Positions 20,600-29,876 are shown, counted from the first letter of the stretch. The stretch is 64,000 nucleotides of DNA from Streptococcus pluranimalium (GCF_002953735.1 NZ_CP025536.1:1184001-1248000); one strand, 5' to 3'. Made by a program: numbers and translations. Notes: generated by a model from the letters alone, not told the origin.

Positions 20600-21111
20600 C
20601 ACTGACCTCCCGAAATATTTTCCTCTAAAATATCTTGAACTGATACAGCTACAAAATGCGACTTATTAAGATGGTCAACAATATAAAAATAGACTTTCCC
20701 TTGTTGCCGCCTGCCGACTAACTGTTGAATAGCTTTCTTCATTATATTGTCTTCAACTTCAAGATAAACACTTTCACCAGGTCGCAAGGTGCTGGAATAA
20801 TGTGTCGGCAGATTCTTTTCATTGTAAGTCCATTCCAATACGCCATCAAACTCAACCTGTTTACTAAAAATAATACGTTTGTATAAAGATAATCCTTCAT
20901 AAAGAAGTGTTGTGGGAACCTGTCCAATATTTAGAATTTCAAAAATATGAGTTGTTTTATCAGTCTCTGAGTCATAATCCATACAATAGTAAATATAAAG
21001 GTTTGGCTTCTCAGTTCGTCTCGCCAGCCATAATGACAGAACAACCGCTCCAATTGTCCCCAAAGCTGATAGCATATCCCATAAATTACCTAAATCAAGA
21101 ATAAGTTTCAT
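20599..21111 (-). CDS. Single-pass membrane protein coupled to the HNH nuclease
   Basis: One N-terminal transmembrane segment (LSALGTIGAVVLSLWLARR, residues ~13-31) precedes a ~135-residue beta-rich cytoplasmic domain. That domain contains the strand pattern HIFEILNIGQVPTTLLYEG and the region LRPGESVYLEVEDN. I do not recognise the family. The 3' end overlaps the HNH gene start. A membrane sensor or anchor plus a cytoplasmic nuclease is a recurring layout of defence systems, but nothing here proves that. Confidence 0.55.
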   Translation of the reverse strand: MKLILDLGNLWDMLSALGTIGAVVLSLWLARRTEKPNLYIYYCMDYDSETDKTTHIFEILNIGQVPTTLLYEGLSLYKRIIFSKQVEFDGVLEWTYNEKNLPTHYSSTLRPGESVYLEVEDNIMKKAIQQLVGRRQQGKVYFYIVDHLNKSHFVAVSVQDILEENISGGQ

Positions 21112-21484
21112 TTGCTATCTTTCTAAAAAACCATAATCAATATTAAGTGCGTAAAAATAATTTTGGAATGATTCCCTGAACGAAAAAAGAATCAAGCACA
21201 CTATCACCTAACAGCTCCATCTAACCAAATAACACTATTGAACTAGATTGCTTTGTCAACTTTACCTATAACTCCCAAGAATATTTAGAGTAGAATACTT
21301 CCAATTTATACATTAAACAACATCGTTCCCTTGACATATACGTATAACTTCAATAAATCCAAAAAAGTACACAATACTATAAACAATATAAATAACATCC
21401 ATTTGTCCTAAGCAGCAGGGGACTTTCGAAGGAAAGGAACTCTGTTAGACTTTCTTTAAGGAGTATTAGAATTTCAGGTAACCA
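21112..21484. other. Gap with only a tiny possible membrane peptide
   Basis: This 372-bp AT-rich gap holds no recognisable gene. A 29-codon minus-strand frame at 21,313-21,402 would encode one hydrophobic helix (IYIVYSIVYFFGFIEV) but its ribosome binding site is poor. I treat it as unsupported. Confidence 0.4.
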
Positions 21485-22290
21485 TCAATTCTCTTCAACT
21501 TCATTGCATTCAAATTTACAATCCTCGACTCTAATGGTTGATAAATCAGCACTGCTTGGATTATCTATCTTTATCACTCGTCTTGCATGATGCATAATCA
21601 AATCATCATACAAATTTCTTGCCAACCGACCATTTGCAAAGTTCTCGTCCTTCAATGAAATTTGCTTTTCAAAATACAAGTGAATTTTCTCTTTAGCCTC
21701 ATCGTCTAGAATATAATCATTGCTTTGGCATATGGATAGCAATATAGTAACCAACTCTGCAGAACGATAGTCAGCGAATTCTATGAAGGTATTGAAATGC
21801 GATTTTAATCCAGGATTTGATTCAAAAAATTTATTCATTGGCTCGGTATATCCAGCAACGATTACAATCAAATCATCTCTATAATCCTCCAAAGCTTTTG
21901 TTAATTCTGTTAAGCACTCTCTACCATAAGAATCAGAATGCTCATTTTCTGTAATGCTATAGGCTTCATCAATAAATAAAACACCACCTTTAGCTTGTTC
22001 AATGATTTTTTTAACCTTAAGTGCTGTTTGACCTTGGTACCCTGCGATAAGATCAGTTCTTGAAACTTCGACAAAATGCCCCTTTGAAAGCAAACCAATC
22101 TTCTTAAAAATTCGTCCTACAATTCTGGCGACAGTAGTTTTTCCGGTTCCTGGATTACCAGTAAATGCTAGATGTAAGGTACTCTTTGTCGTGTGAAGAT
22201 TTTTTTCCTACGTAACTGTTGAACCTTTTGATATAGTATCAAATCTTGAACGTTACTCTTTACTTTTTCTAAACCAGTAAGATTATGGTT
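21485..22290 (-). pseudogene. CbbX/SpoVK-like AAA+ ATPase, frameshifted and 5'-truncated
   Basis: The downstream part is intact and carries a Walker B motif GGVLFIDEAYS, sensor 1 (VIVAGYTEPM) and an arginine-finger region (NPGLKSHFNTFIEF). The Walker A motif FTGNPGTGKTTVARIVG lies in frame just upstream of the only ATG-like start. A run of seven As (T-run at 22,200-22,206 on the plus strand) then shifts the frame. Upstream in the other frame the protein continues (NLTGLEKVK, NVQDLILYQKVQQL) until it meets the 3' end of the alkylation-repair gene. The gene therefore lost its N-terminus and has a one-base frameshift. Such ATPases accompany type VII secretion (EccA-like) and sporulation loci. 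Confidence 0.8.
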
Positions 22291-23014
22291 TTAGCTTCAT
22301 ATAATAATCCCTTTGCTCTGGATCTAGTTTTTCTATTGCCATCCGGAGGGTCACCCGGGGCATGGACTTCCCGTGTTGATCTAGAAATGCCAACAATTTC
22401 TCCCTGTCCCTCTTGCCTGCTTCTCTAATCCAGCTACCTACAGCCTTGTTGATGAGTTCATGTTCATCGTATAAGAGAATTTCAGCAATCTTAAAGGTAT
22501 CCTCCACCTGTCCTTTCTTAATGAAGGCGTAGGTGCTGACAATTGCCGTTCTTCTCTCCCAGGGGTCATCAGATTCGGCAAGCTGATATAGGATTTTTCT
22601 ATCCTTATCAATCAGATACTCTCCAATTATGTTATAGGCTCCCCGATCTACAAAATCCCAATTGTTAAGTTGATCATGTCTTCTTAAATAGAGATCAAAG
22701 AGTTCTTTTTTCTTCTCGGATGTAGTCTTCTTGTCCTTGGCTTGATAATCCATAATGCTTACTGCACCCATTCGGATTTCGTAGTATTTGCTTTCGAGAA
22801 GCTTTTCAATTTCTTCAATAGACATAGACTTATACTTTTTAGCGATTTTAAATACATCCCCAAATTTCACCCCAAAGGCTTGAGTCTCCTTGTCTTCTCC
22901 TTTGAAATACTTCTCGAGCTTCTTGAGCTCTTTTTCCGTCTTAAGCTCCTTTAGGGTATCGATAAAAGCCTCGGCTGTAAGCACTATATCTTGATTTTCT
23001 TGCTTCTTAACCAT
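22283..23014 (-). CDS. AlkD-like DNA alkylation repair HEAT-repeat glycosylase
   Basis: A 243-residue all-helical protein of the AlkC/AlkD type, which removes alkylated purines. HEAT-like repeats run throughout; key stretches are WDFVDRGAYNIIGEYL near residue 118 and the downstream DPWERRTAIVSTYAFI and ELINKAVGSWIREAGKRD, which carry the conserved Trp and Asp of the family. The length is normal. The ATG at 23,014 follows AGGA. It overlaps the truncated AAA+ gene by a few bases at its 3' end, which marks a deletion junction. Confidence 0.85.
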   Translation of the reverse strand: MVKKQENQDIVLTAEAFIDTLKELKTEKELKKLEKYFKGEDKETQAFGVKFGDVFKIAKKYKSMSIEEIEKLLESKYYEIRMGAVSIMDYQAKDKKTTSEKKKELFDLYLRRHDQLNNWDFVDRGAYNIIGEYLIDKDRKILYQLAESDDPWERRTAIVSTYAFIKKGQVEDTFKIAEILLYDEHELINKAVGSWIREAGKRDREKLLAFLDQHGKSMPRVTLRMAIEKLDPEQRDYYMKLKP

Positions 23015-23057
23015 ATCCTTTCTCTCCTTTTTTCATTTTTATTTTTATTTTTTACTC

Positions 23058-23346
23058 TCAGTTATAAGCTTTATTCAACTGTTCATTCTCAAGCTTCTTC
23101 ATCTTTAAATCAATATCAATGACCCTTTTCACACGATCTTTGTCTTGGTCCTGAAGATATTCAAATAATACCTAAAGAAATATTTTCCAACAGCACTTGT
23201 CTATCTGAAATAGTATGTTCCCTTTTATTTGCTGGTTTCCCATTGATTGTAACACTTCTTAGCCCAAAATAGTACAGATTCCCCTCTAAAAAAATATCAT
23301 AAGCTTTCATATACTGAAAAAGATTTGTATCACTTCTGGTTAACTC
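23058..23346 (-). pseudogene. Frameshifted fragment of an unrecognised protein
   Basis: Two overlapping minus-strand frames join into one protein fragment. The first (to 23,161) reads NLYYFGLRSVTINGKPANK and ISDRQVLLENISLG. The second (23,171 to 23,058) continues LFEYLQDQDKDRVKRVIDID to the stop. The natural join at about 23,165 implies a one-base frameshift. There is no credible start. I cannot name the family; the fragment is of island origin. Confidence 0.5.
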
Positions 23347-23475
23347 TTAGATACTACTCCCTTTTGAAATCTACCTAGTAATATCGTCATAACTAAAGAT
23401 AACAGTAACCCTCCAAATACATAATCCCAACTAAAGAATGAGGTAGGCTTTATCATTATATTATTGAACGGATTT
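23340..23475 (-). pseudogene. C-terminal scrap of a membrane protein
   Basis: A 45-codon minus-strand frame ending at 23,340 encodes a hydrophobic segment YVFGGLLLSLVMTILLG followed by RFQKGVVSKS. It lacks a start and is cut off near the end of the upstream gene. It is likely the last helix of a lost membrane protein. Confidence 0.4.
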
Positions 23476-23481
23476 ATTAGT

Positions 23482-24546
23482 CTAAGAAATGTAAAAGTCT
23501 ACCGACAAGTCTTCATCAGATTCATGTGGTTTCCAAGCCACATTAAAACCATATCTCTCGCTCCAATCTAGGTGCCAATCGTCATAATATGGAACACGAC
23601 TGTATTTACCAAGTGTCACTTCATCCTCTTCAGGCGATTCCTCACAGGTAATCCCAAACTCGATACCATCCAATTCCCAGGAATTTCCCCAGACATACTC
23701 ATCAGAAATGACATCGACCCATCTCGCAGCATCTATCTCAAAATCAGTACATAACTTCAAAGATTGGAAAGTACTATAATTCATCTTGAAAGGCTTGATA
23801 TGTATAGCACAGTCAACGTAGTATTTTTCATAGTTGGCATTTAAGAGGGTAACCTTCATTGGGATAGGAACGCCATTCAATTCCAACCACCAGTGCCCAA
23901 GTTTATTGTTCAATATATCAAAATAGTCATCTGCTACTACTGATTTTGAAAAAACATCTAATTCTAAACATCGACCTGACGTTACTAATTCAGCTGCAAT
24001 TTTCTCTGCTCTCTCTTTATCAAAATCAGAATAGCGCTTAATCACATGTTTCAACTTGTTAATTGGATAAGAGATATCGTCTTGCGTAGCCTGATGTATT
24101 TTTACAACATGAGCAACTTTTTCGACATTATTGATACCTACAGGTACAACCACATAATGGTCCTCCTTGATTGATTCATCCTCACAGATATAGGAATATT
24201 CCTCACCAAACTCTGAGAAAGTGACCGATGCAACTCTATAAACTATGTCTGATGAACTTTGAACTGTAGCTTGCTTCCCTTCACTACTATCTAAATCTAT
24301 CCGCTTATAAAATGTATATCGATTAGGATTCTCATCCTCGCCGAATACCATCAAACTTTGACATTTAGGGCACTGCCAAGCATAGTACGAAGCATCAGAA
24401 ATATCGTAGTAATCAATTTTATTATTTTCATCAGCGGTATCTGTTATTTCTTCCCACAACTCATCCGAATATATTGAAAAAGCGTTCGGATCCGGAGCAG
24501 AATGATTATTCATCGGATACCCACATTGACAAATCCACTTACCCAT
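23482..24546 (-). CDS. Unrecognised protein with N-terminal zinc ribbon
   Basis: A 354-residue acidic protein. Two cysteine pairs, CQCGYPMNNH at residues 6-8 and CPKCQSL near residue 60, form a probable zinc ribbon. The rest is rich in Trp, Tyr and acidic residues, with two possible repeats around WWLELNGVPIPMKV and NSWELDGIEFG that recall beta-sandwich immunity proteins. I do not recognise a family. It lies between toxin remnants and an old recombinase remnant, so an immunity role for a lost toxin is possible. The ATG at 24,546 lacks a strong ribosome binding site. Confidence 0.6.
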   Translation of the reverse strand: MGKWICQCGYPMNNHSAPDPNAFSIYSDELWEEITDTADENNKIDYYDISDASYYAWQCPKCQSLMVFGEDENPNRYTFYKRIDLDSSEGKQATVQSSSDIVYRVASVTFSEFGEEYSYICEDESIKEDHYVVVPVGINNVEKVAHVVKIHQATQDDISYPINKLKHVIKRYSDFDKERAEKIAAELVTSGRCLELDVFSKSVVADDYFDILNNKLGHWWLELNGVPIPMKVTLLNANYEKYYVDCAIHIKPFKMNYSTFQSLKLCTDFEIDAARWVDVISDEYVWGNSWELDGIEFGITCEESPEEDEVTLGKYSRVPYYDDWHLDWSERYGFNVAWKPHESDEDLSVDFYIS

Positions 24547-24645
24547 ATTAATACTCCCACATCTAGCATCAAATCATACTTTTTCTGTTGACCCTATTAT
24601 ACCACGAAACAACGCAATAAACTGCAACCTTTCGGTCACAGTCAT

Positions 24646-24795
24646 TTACAAGTCTACCTCAGTTCCTTCTAAAAATCTGACTGTTATTTGCCCATCCTCC
24701 GAAATTGTTATACTAGTATTTGCCATCCTATCAATGCTTGCTGCTATATCATTCCATTTTAAGCAACGTTTTAAAGAACTCCTTAAGGAGAGCAT
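24646..24795 (-). pseudogene. C-terminal remnant of a large serine recombinase
   Basis: The last ~50 codons end in VRFLEGTEVDL, nearly identical to the end of the intact recombinase at 29,884 (VCFLEGTEVDL). They are preceded by ITISEDGQIT against IGLDGEIT. The DNA beyond both stops is also similar (a segment like ATTaTACCAC then ACGCAA about 45-60 bp downstream). The catalytic and zinc domains are gone. This is the footprint of an older, related element at the same place. Confidence 0.75.
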
Positions 24796-24962
24796 TTTTA
24801 CTTCTTGTTTAGAAATGAATAATAACTATTATAAACTTGTTTACACTTAGAAAAGTTAAAGAAGAACTCTACTTAAAGAAGATTATAAGCTATCGAATTA
24901 GAGGGAGGACATCTATCCCCTAATACTCCTTACCCCATGTCCCCCCTTGCGTCTACGGGAGT

Positions 24963-24985
24963 GAAAAGGTTCAGTGAACCTTTTC
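24963..24985. repeat. Palindromic element with AGT loop
   Basis: Perfect 10-bp arms GAAAAGGTTC and GAACCTTTTC surround AGT. It matches the design of the element at 3755-3777: same outer GAAA/TTTC, same loop, different inner stem, same flanks GAGT and AG. Confidence 0.75.
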
Positions 24986-25097
24986 AGCCTTGTGCCTTGA
25001 AATAAAAGAGCACAAAGAGTATTCTGCTTCAGATTTCAGGATAGGTCACCTCCCCCTTCAACTGAGGTAGTCACTCTGATACTACCCCACCAAAACG

Positions 25098-25124
25098 TAA
25101 AAAGCCTTGTCTCCAAGGCTTTTA
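25098..25124. terminator. Bidirectional terminator-like hairpin
   Basis: Arms AAAAGCCTTG and CAAGGCTTTT around a short loop, inside the ~240-bp insertion within the split repeat. Confidence 0.7.
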
Positions 25125-25268
25125 ATAATGCTTTCGTTCAACCGTTTCTAGGCTTTTACCAGCAAACCAACTACCTCAACATGTGCTGAGAGCTTTCTTC
25201 TATACTAATAGACGAAAGGGAGTGAAAGAGATTTTTGAATTATACTGTGGAACGAAAATTATAACAAA

Positions 25269-26171
25269 TTATTTCGTAAGCAAATCCTCTAGTTCGCCAA
25301 TCAACCCCTTCTTTACAGAACCGAAATCAATACTCTGAAGTGCTGCCAAACGCCATTTAACTTTTGATTGAGCATTATAAGAATCTAACTCATCCTGAGT
25401 GAAAAAATCCAAGCTACTATATCTACGTATAGAGATAAGATTTTTATCATAATAAACTAGCATTTTAATAGGATTAGCTCGAAGTACCTCAGCTAATCCA
25501 GAATCCGCAGTTGCAAAATAATGAAGATATACAACTTCTGTATCTGCCATACAATCAAACAAAATACTTTGCTCTAATAATCTTATATGAAAAATATCCC
25601 ATGCTATATTATGTATTTTATTTACTAGCTGCTTAGCCCCAATCTGCAACTTTTTAAACACTTCTTGAACCGAACTATCATTTTTCAAATACAATATTAG
25701 TAGAGGCATTTCCAACTCTAAAAATACACATAACTCCTCAAAACAATAGCGTTTAAATTCAGCTATTTTAGATTCTGTAGAAAGATTTTTTGTGTTTTTC
25801 AAAATAAATGCTTTCAATATATAACAACAAACCGCTTCATAATGTTGTATTTCTTCATCATTGTCTAGATAAGTGTGTGCATCATCCCAAATTTCTCTCA
25901 TCCAAATATATTTGTCTTGCTCTAGAGCCTGAGGTACATTTGATTGAAACACATCAAATTCAACACTATCAAAATAAACATAACTTTCAATCATTTTAGC
26001 TAACAACTCCGAATTTATCGGGGTAGTATATCTTTCCATTAATGCCGTTGATATGTTATTTGTTAAACGTTTTGTTTTTATTTCATTTAAAAATTTAATC
26101 AAATTTTCCTTATCCGGTACATTTCTTCTCCGATACAAATCGTTTATATAAGTGAACACATTAAAGCCTTC
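25269..26171 (-). pseudogene. Unrecognised protein lacking its 5' end
   Basis: About 300 codons of a soluble helical protein that I do not recognise. A hydrophobic/aromatic mix (MREIWDDAHTYLDNDEEIQ, CYILKAFIL) runs through it. The reading frame enters from inside the phosphoribosyltransferase gene without a start or ribosome binding site of its own; the apparent start at 26,195 is a TTG within that gene. The protein therefore probably begins abruptly at a recombination junction near 26,170. Its 3' end abuts the repeated intergenic segment at 25,173-25,254. Confidence 0.55.
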
Positions 26172-26563
26172 ATTTGAGAACCTGTCTCTATCCAATCATC
26201 TACAATCAAAACTCTTTTGTTCCTCACAATAGAACTCTTAGATATTTCAAAGCTTTTATCTTGACCTGAATAGTCGGTAAAATGTGTCGAAATAATCTCT
26301 TCTTTTGCGTATGGCAGCTTATCACCTTTTCTTACTCCAATAAACCCCACTCCAAGTTCTTTGGCTATGGCAGTGCCTAGTATCCATCCAATTGCTTCTG
26401 GGGCAGCCACATAATCTACTTTATTTTGAAAATCCAATGATAGTACTTTTACAATTTTATCAAAAACGGTTTTATGTGTAAAAATAGTTAGTAAATCATA
26501 TTTTCCAATTGAGTTACGAGGTAATATACCTCTAATTTCATTTATAACATCAGTACTTTCCAT
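26144..26563 (-). CDS. Phosphoribosyltransferase (apt-like) of the aadE cluster
   Basis: A 139-residue type I phosphoribosyltransferase. The PRPP-binding motif RVLIVDDWIETGSQMKAL is near residue 118, and VAAPEAIGWILGTAIA is in the middle. Family members run about 30-50 residues further; here the protein ends soon after the PRPP loop (LMCSLI) because it joins the unrelated frame at 25,269-26,171. It follows aadE in the same order as in aadE-apt resistance clusters of Gram-positive bacteria. It is probably 3'-truncated and inactive or weakly active. Confidence 0.75.
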   Translation of the reverse strand: MESTDVINEIRGILPRNSIGKYDLLTIFTHKTVFDKIVKVLSLDFQNKVDYVAAPEAIGWILGTAIAKELGVGFIGVRKGDKLPYAKEEIISTHFTDYSGQDKSFEISKSSIVRNKRVLIVDDWIETGSQMKALMCSLI

Positions 26564-26606
26564 ACATTTACACCCCTTGCTTATGGTTAATAATCTTTGC
26601 TAATCT

Positions 26607-27470
26607 TTAAAAATAGTCATTTTCAACATATTTTTTATACATGTCCTCGGTATATCTTGTTATGTTCTTACCATACTCTGGATAATCAAACCCCAGTAGT
26701 TCTGCTACCTCTTTGGACACTTCCCTGAACAATTGGTGGCATATAAATAATGACTTCCAAATATTTTCATAGGAATCCATGCGATATGTAGATAATAATC
26801 TATTCCATAGATCTTCATCAATGTATTTGTTAATATACTTATAATTTTTCCCAACACTTAATGAAAATTCTGTCTTTATCCCAACCTTCCACGACATCAT
26901 CCTAAGTAGTTCAAACCGTAGAATCTGGTTCAGATGATCGATTGCAAACAGTATCTCTTTGCGGCACAATCCTTTAATAACATAAGGTGTTACATTCCAA
27001 AATTCATTGCAGCAATCATCATACTCCCTTGCGCTTGGCTTTCTTACATGATAATCTATATCAGTCGGAACTATGTCCCTTTTAATTCTACAATCTTTAT
27101 CAATTAGAACCTTTATTAATTTATCGCCCTTTAGGTAATTATCTAACTCTTCCAAGGGCAATAAGGTAAGATCAATTTTATTGTAATCATCAAATAGCAT
27201 AAGATAGGAAAATCCCTTTTCTTCAGGTGGGAATAATTCCATATCCTCCGGCTTTTGCATCATTATTATATTCCCAAATTGATTAAGCCAGTCATCATTA
27301 GATATAAACGGTTCTATATCACTTACAAAATATGTAATATCATAATCCTGAAATTCATCTTTAGGTATATTAATATTTGCGCGTGACCCCTCAAGGGTCA
27401 CAATTCGAATACGTTCATCCTGTTCTGCTAAAGAAAGTACTAAATCCATCATTTCTTTTTCTGATCTCAT
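26607..27470 (-). CDS. aadE: Aminoglycoside 6-nucleotidyltransferase ANT(6) (streptomycin resistance)
   Basis: The enzyme adenylylates streptomycin at the 6-hydroxyl and confers resistance. The N-terminal nucleotidyltransferase motif LEGSRANINIPKDEFQDYD has the GS and D-x-D residues, and MMQKPEDMELFPPEEKGFSY is the ANT(6) hallmark (key residues QKPEDMELFP). KIDLTLLPLEEL holds the third acidic residue. The 287-residue length fits ANT(6)-Ia-type proteins. The start ATG at 27,470 has GAGGAG nine bases upstream. The gene lies within the accessory cargo beside the prophage recombinases. Confidence 0.93.
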   Translation of the reverse strand: MRSEKEMMDLVLSLAEQDERIRIVTLEGSRANINIPKDEFQDYDITYFVSDIEPFISNDDWLNQFGNIIMMQKPEDMELFPPEEKGFSYLMLFDDYNKIDLTLLPLEELDNYLKGDKLIKVLIDKDCRIKRDIVPTDIDYHVRKPSAREYDDCCNEFWNVTPYVIKGLCRKEILFAIDHLNQILRFELLRMMSWKVGIKTEFSLSVGKNYKYINKYIDEDLWNRLLSTYRMDSYENIWKSLFICHQLFREVSKEVAELLGFDYPEYGKNITRYTEDMYKKYVENDYF

Positions 27471-27502
27471 TTACATACTCCTCGTTTATTTTTTCTATAT
27501 TA

Positions 27503-28237
27503 TTACATCTTCTTTTTTGCCGACACAATCAGCATCATTGGGCGTCGCATTTCATCCGCCATCCCCGGAATATCCATCATGTTCTCTGGCGGCTGTGGCT
27601 CCACAATCTGATTTATTATAAAACTATTTGAAAGCAGTGTATTTAGATATGTGGTCAGTGTTCTATGATATTTTGTAACCTTTTCTTCCAAAAACATAGC
27701 TGTCCGTTTGCCCTCATAATAATAATTGTCCACCGGGAAATGCAGTATTTCTCCTTTTTCGTTATAATACCAGTCTTGTGTTCCATGAGCAGTAAAAACA
27801 GGATGTTCAACTGTAAAAACTAAATTGCCACCAGCCTTCAGCATCCTATATATCTTTTTTATTAAATTCTCATAGTCTGCTACATAATGAAACGCAAGCG
27901 AACTTAGTATTACATCAAAGCTCTCCTCTGGGAAATCCACATCTTCTATGGCACAGCATTCATATTCAATCTGTGGAAAATGGGTTTTTCCTTTTGCTAC
28001 TTCGAGCATTTTATGAGAAATATCAACACCTACTACAGAGGAAGCACCGTTTTCCATCGCATATATACAGTGCCATCCATAGCCGCATCCTAAATCAAGC
28101 ACACGCTTACCCTTAAAATCAGGTAGCATCTTTTTCAAAGTCTCCCATTCTCCCGCACCAGCCAGTCCTTTCTGCGAGCGACTCATTTGACTGTATTTTT
28201 GAAAAAATATATTATCATCATATTTGTTTTCTTTCAT
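27503..28237 (-). CDS. Class I SAM-dependent methyltransferase
   Basis: A 244-residue Rossmann-fold methyltransferase with motif I VLDLGCGYGWHC, motif II VVGVDISHKML and the post-motif FDVILSSLAFHYVADYENL. The substrate is unknown; related genes accompany aadE in Gram-positive resistance clusters. Its start overlaps the upstream nucleotidyltransferase by 20 bp, so the two are translationally coupled, and aadE follows after 32 bp. Confidence 0.88.
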   Translation of the reverse strand: MKENKYDDNIFFQKYSQMSRSQKGLAGAGEWETLKKMLPDFKGKRVLDLGCGYGWHCIYAMENGASSVVGVDISHKMLEVAKGKTHFPQIEYECCAIEDVDFPEESFDVILSSLAFHYVADYENLIKKIYRMLKAGGNLVFTVEHPVFTAHGTQDWYYNEKGEILHFPVDNYYYEGKRTAMFLEEKVTKYHRTLTTYLNTLLSNSFIINQIVEPQPPENMMDIPGMADEMRRPMMLIVSAKKKM

Positions 28238-29087
28238 CTGAACTCTCCTCGTTTAAAAAGTTATTTATCTCCGATACAATTTCATTCACTTCATTATAAA
28301 GCTTCTCGGTCATGTCGTAGCATTCAAAAAGTGAGATACCGAGTACTTCAAAAATATGATTTACCTTCTCGGTATATTTTTCAGGTTTATGTTCAAAAGT
28401 TTCAAGCAGTTTTATAGCTTTCTTTTCGTTGATACAATAAGCATTATTACATGCAAATAACACTTGATTTAAACATGAAACTATACGAAAAACATGACCC
28501 GCAATATAATATTTATCGTCTGTTCCCGAATTTGCTTTTACAAACATTAAAGAGAACCCTGCTTCAAACATAAAAAAGTTAACTAAACTTTTCTGCAAAG
28601 CATTGGGATAAGTTTCTGCCTGTTTTTTTAATTCGCATAAGCTTTCATTCTTAGCATATTGTATCTTGCTGATCGCCAATTCTCCACGATACATAGCACT
28701 TATATAACCATGGGGATGCCCAGTCTGATAATTGGCAGTAACAATTCCTTGCTCTGTATCTTTGATTATTTGTTCCACCCGTTTTATATCACGTAAAATC
28801 AAGTCAACATGATACCCGTTTATAACTAACCATCCGCCGCCATTAATCCAATCACCCCACGCTCCGGGAGGTACAACAAGGTCATTTCTATTCTCATCAT
28901 CCAATTCTGTAGCAATTTGATTAATCGCTGTCAGGTCAAATGATTCTGAATTGTAATAGATTCCTATATCTATATCAGAAGTCTCTGTATGGGTGCCTCT
29001 TGCCCGTGAACCCCCTAATACAATGCCTCCTATGCAAGGCAAAGAAGATAATTTCTCTGTTACAATTTGAATTACATTGTCTACCAT
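28218..29087 (-). CDS. Nucleotidyltransferase-domain protein (possible second aminoglycoside-modifying enzyme)
   Basis: The N-terminus has the classical pol-beta-type pattern IVLGGSRARGTHTETSDIDIG (GGSRARG and SDIDIG being the key parts), near residues 20-40. A third acidic position lies in YHVDLILRD. The 289-residue length and a helical C-terminal half fit aminoglycoside-nucleotidyltransferase-like proteins. It is the first gene of the cluster with the methyltransferase and aadE. It may modify an aminoglycoside or another small molecule; no known resistance allele is recognised. Confidence 0.75.
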   Translation of the reverse strand: MVDNVIQIVTEKLSSLPCIGGIVLGGSRARGTHTETSDIDIGIYYNSESFDLTAINQIATELDDENRNDLVVPPGAWGDWINGGGWLVINGYHVDLILRDIKRVEQIIKDTEQGIVTANYQTGHPHGYISAMYRGELAISKIQYAKNESLCELKKQAETYPNALQKSLVNFFMFEAGFSLMFVKANSGTDDKYYIAGHVFRIVSCLNQVLFACNNAYCINEKKAIKLLETFEHKPEKYTEKVNHIFEVLGISLFECYDMTEKLYNEVNEIVSEINNFLNEESSDERKQI

Positions 29088-29102
29088 ACGAACACACCCC
29101 TT

Positions 29103-29528
29103 TTATCGATTAAAGACAAAATATTTTTTCTTTTGAATTGTAATATTCATACTTCTTCCTCCTCTTACACTGAGTGATAATTGCACTCGTGATACTAATG
29201 TGAATGGTTTCCCGTTTCTTACCTCTGAAGGAGTAAATCCATGAAAATTCTTAAAAGCTGTTCCAAACGAATCCGATGACTCATATCCGAATTTGAAGGC
29301 AACATCAATAATCTTTTCGTCCGTATCTCTTAAAATAACTGCTGCTTCCGTCAATCTTCTGCTTCTTAAATATTCTGAGAGCGTTGTTTCGGTCAGAATA
29401 GAAAACAAGCGACTAAACATCGAATACGAATATCCGGATAGCTGTGCTACTTTCTTTTCGTCAATTTCATCATCAAGAACTGTTTCAAGATAATCAATCG
29501 TATTGTTAAACGACTTGATAATATTCAC
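29103..29528 (-). pseudogene. AraC-family regulator, 3'-truncated
   Basis: The two AraC helix-turn-helix units are intact (VAQLSGYSYSMFSRLF, then IIDVAFKFGYESSDSFGTAFKNFHG with FTPSEVR; the middle is quoted in parts VAFKFGYESSDS and AFKNFHG). A GTG at 29,528 behind GGGGG is the best start. The GyrI-like ligand-binding half that normally follows is missing: the protein ends after MNITIQKKKYFVFNR. It was probably cut when the resistance genes were joined to it. It may still bind DNA. Confidence 0.75.
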
Positions 29529-29829
29529 TTCGATCCCCCTTTTCTTTCGGTTTATTTTAGTATAGAGGAAGATTTCTTTTCCTACCCTACAATATCCGTA
29601 CAAGTTTTATAGGTTTTATCTCTTAGAAACTTATAGTTTGCTAAGTTCGATAAACTTAGATTTTTCATAGTCCTATTTCAGCGTAAATTTTCTCTATGAA
29701 TGGTGCTTTATAAGCAATATAATATTTCGTCGTTCATCACTGTTTTATTCATTATTTATCATCCTAACTGTAAAATTTTGCCGATAACGATTTGATACTG
29801 TTCATTCATCATTTTACCACAAAAACGCA

Positions 29830-29876
29830 AAAAAGGCTGTAACCACAATGGTTTCCCAGTGTAGTTACAGCCTTTC
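29830..29876. terminator. Bidirectional terminator after the recombinase
   Basis: Long arms AAAGGCTGTAAC and GTTACAGCCTTT with partly paired interior, flanked by A-run and T-run, lie 8 bp beyond the stop of the second recombinase. The rest of the gap 29,604-29,829 shows no gene. Confidence 0.85.

Larger units (their letters stand above)
24898..25254. repeat. Second copy of the 19.85-kb intergenic repeat, split by ~240 bp
   Basis: Bases 24,898-24,934 match 19,849-19,880 and bases 25,173-25,254 match 19,880-19,965. The intervening ~240 bp carries a palindrome (24,963-24,985) and a terminator (25,098-25,124) but no gene. It may be a small non-autonomous insertion, or the first copy may have suffered a deletion. 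Confidence 0.6.

Noticed and set aside
24541..24660. attL of the prophage fixed at 24.6 kb
   Set aside because: Similarity to the recombinase end is suggestive, but no matching attR is in the window, so the boundary cannot be called.
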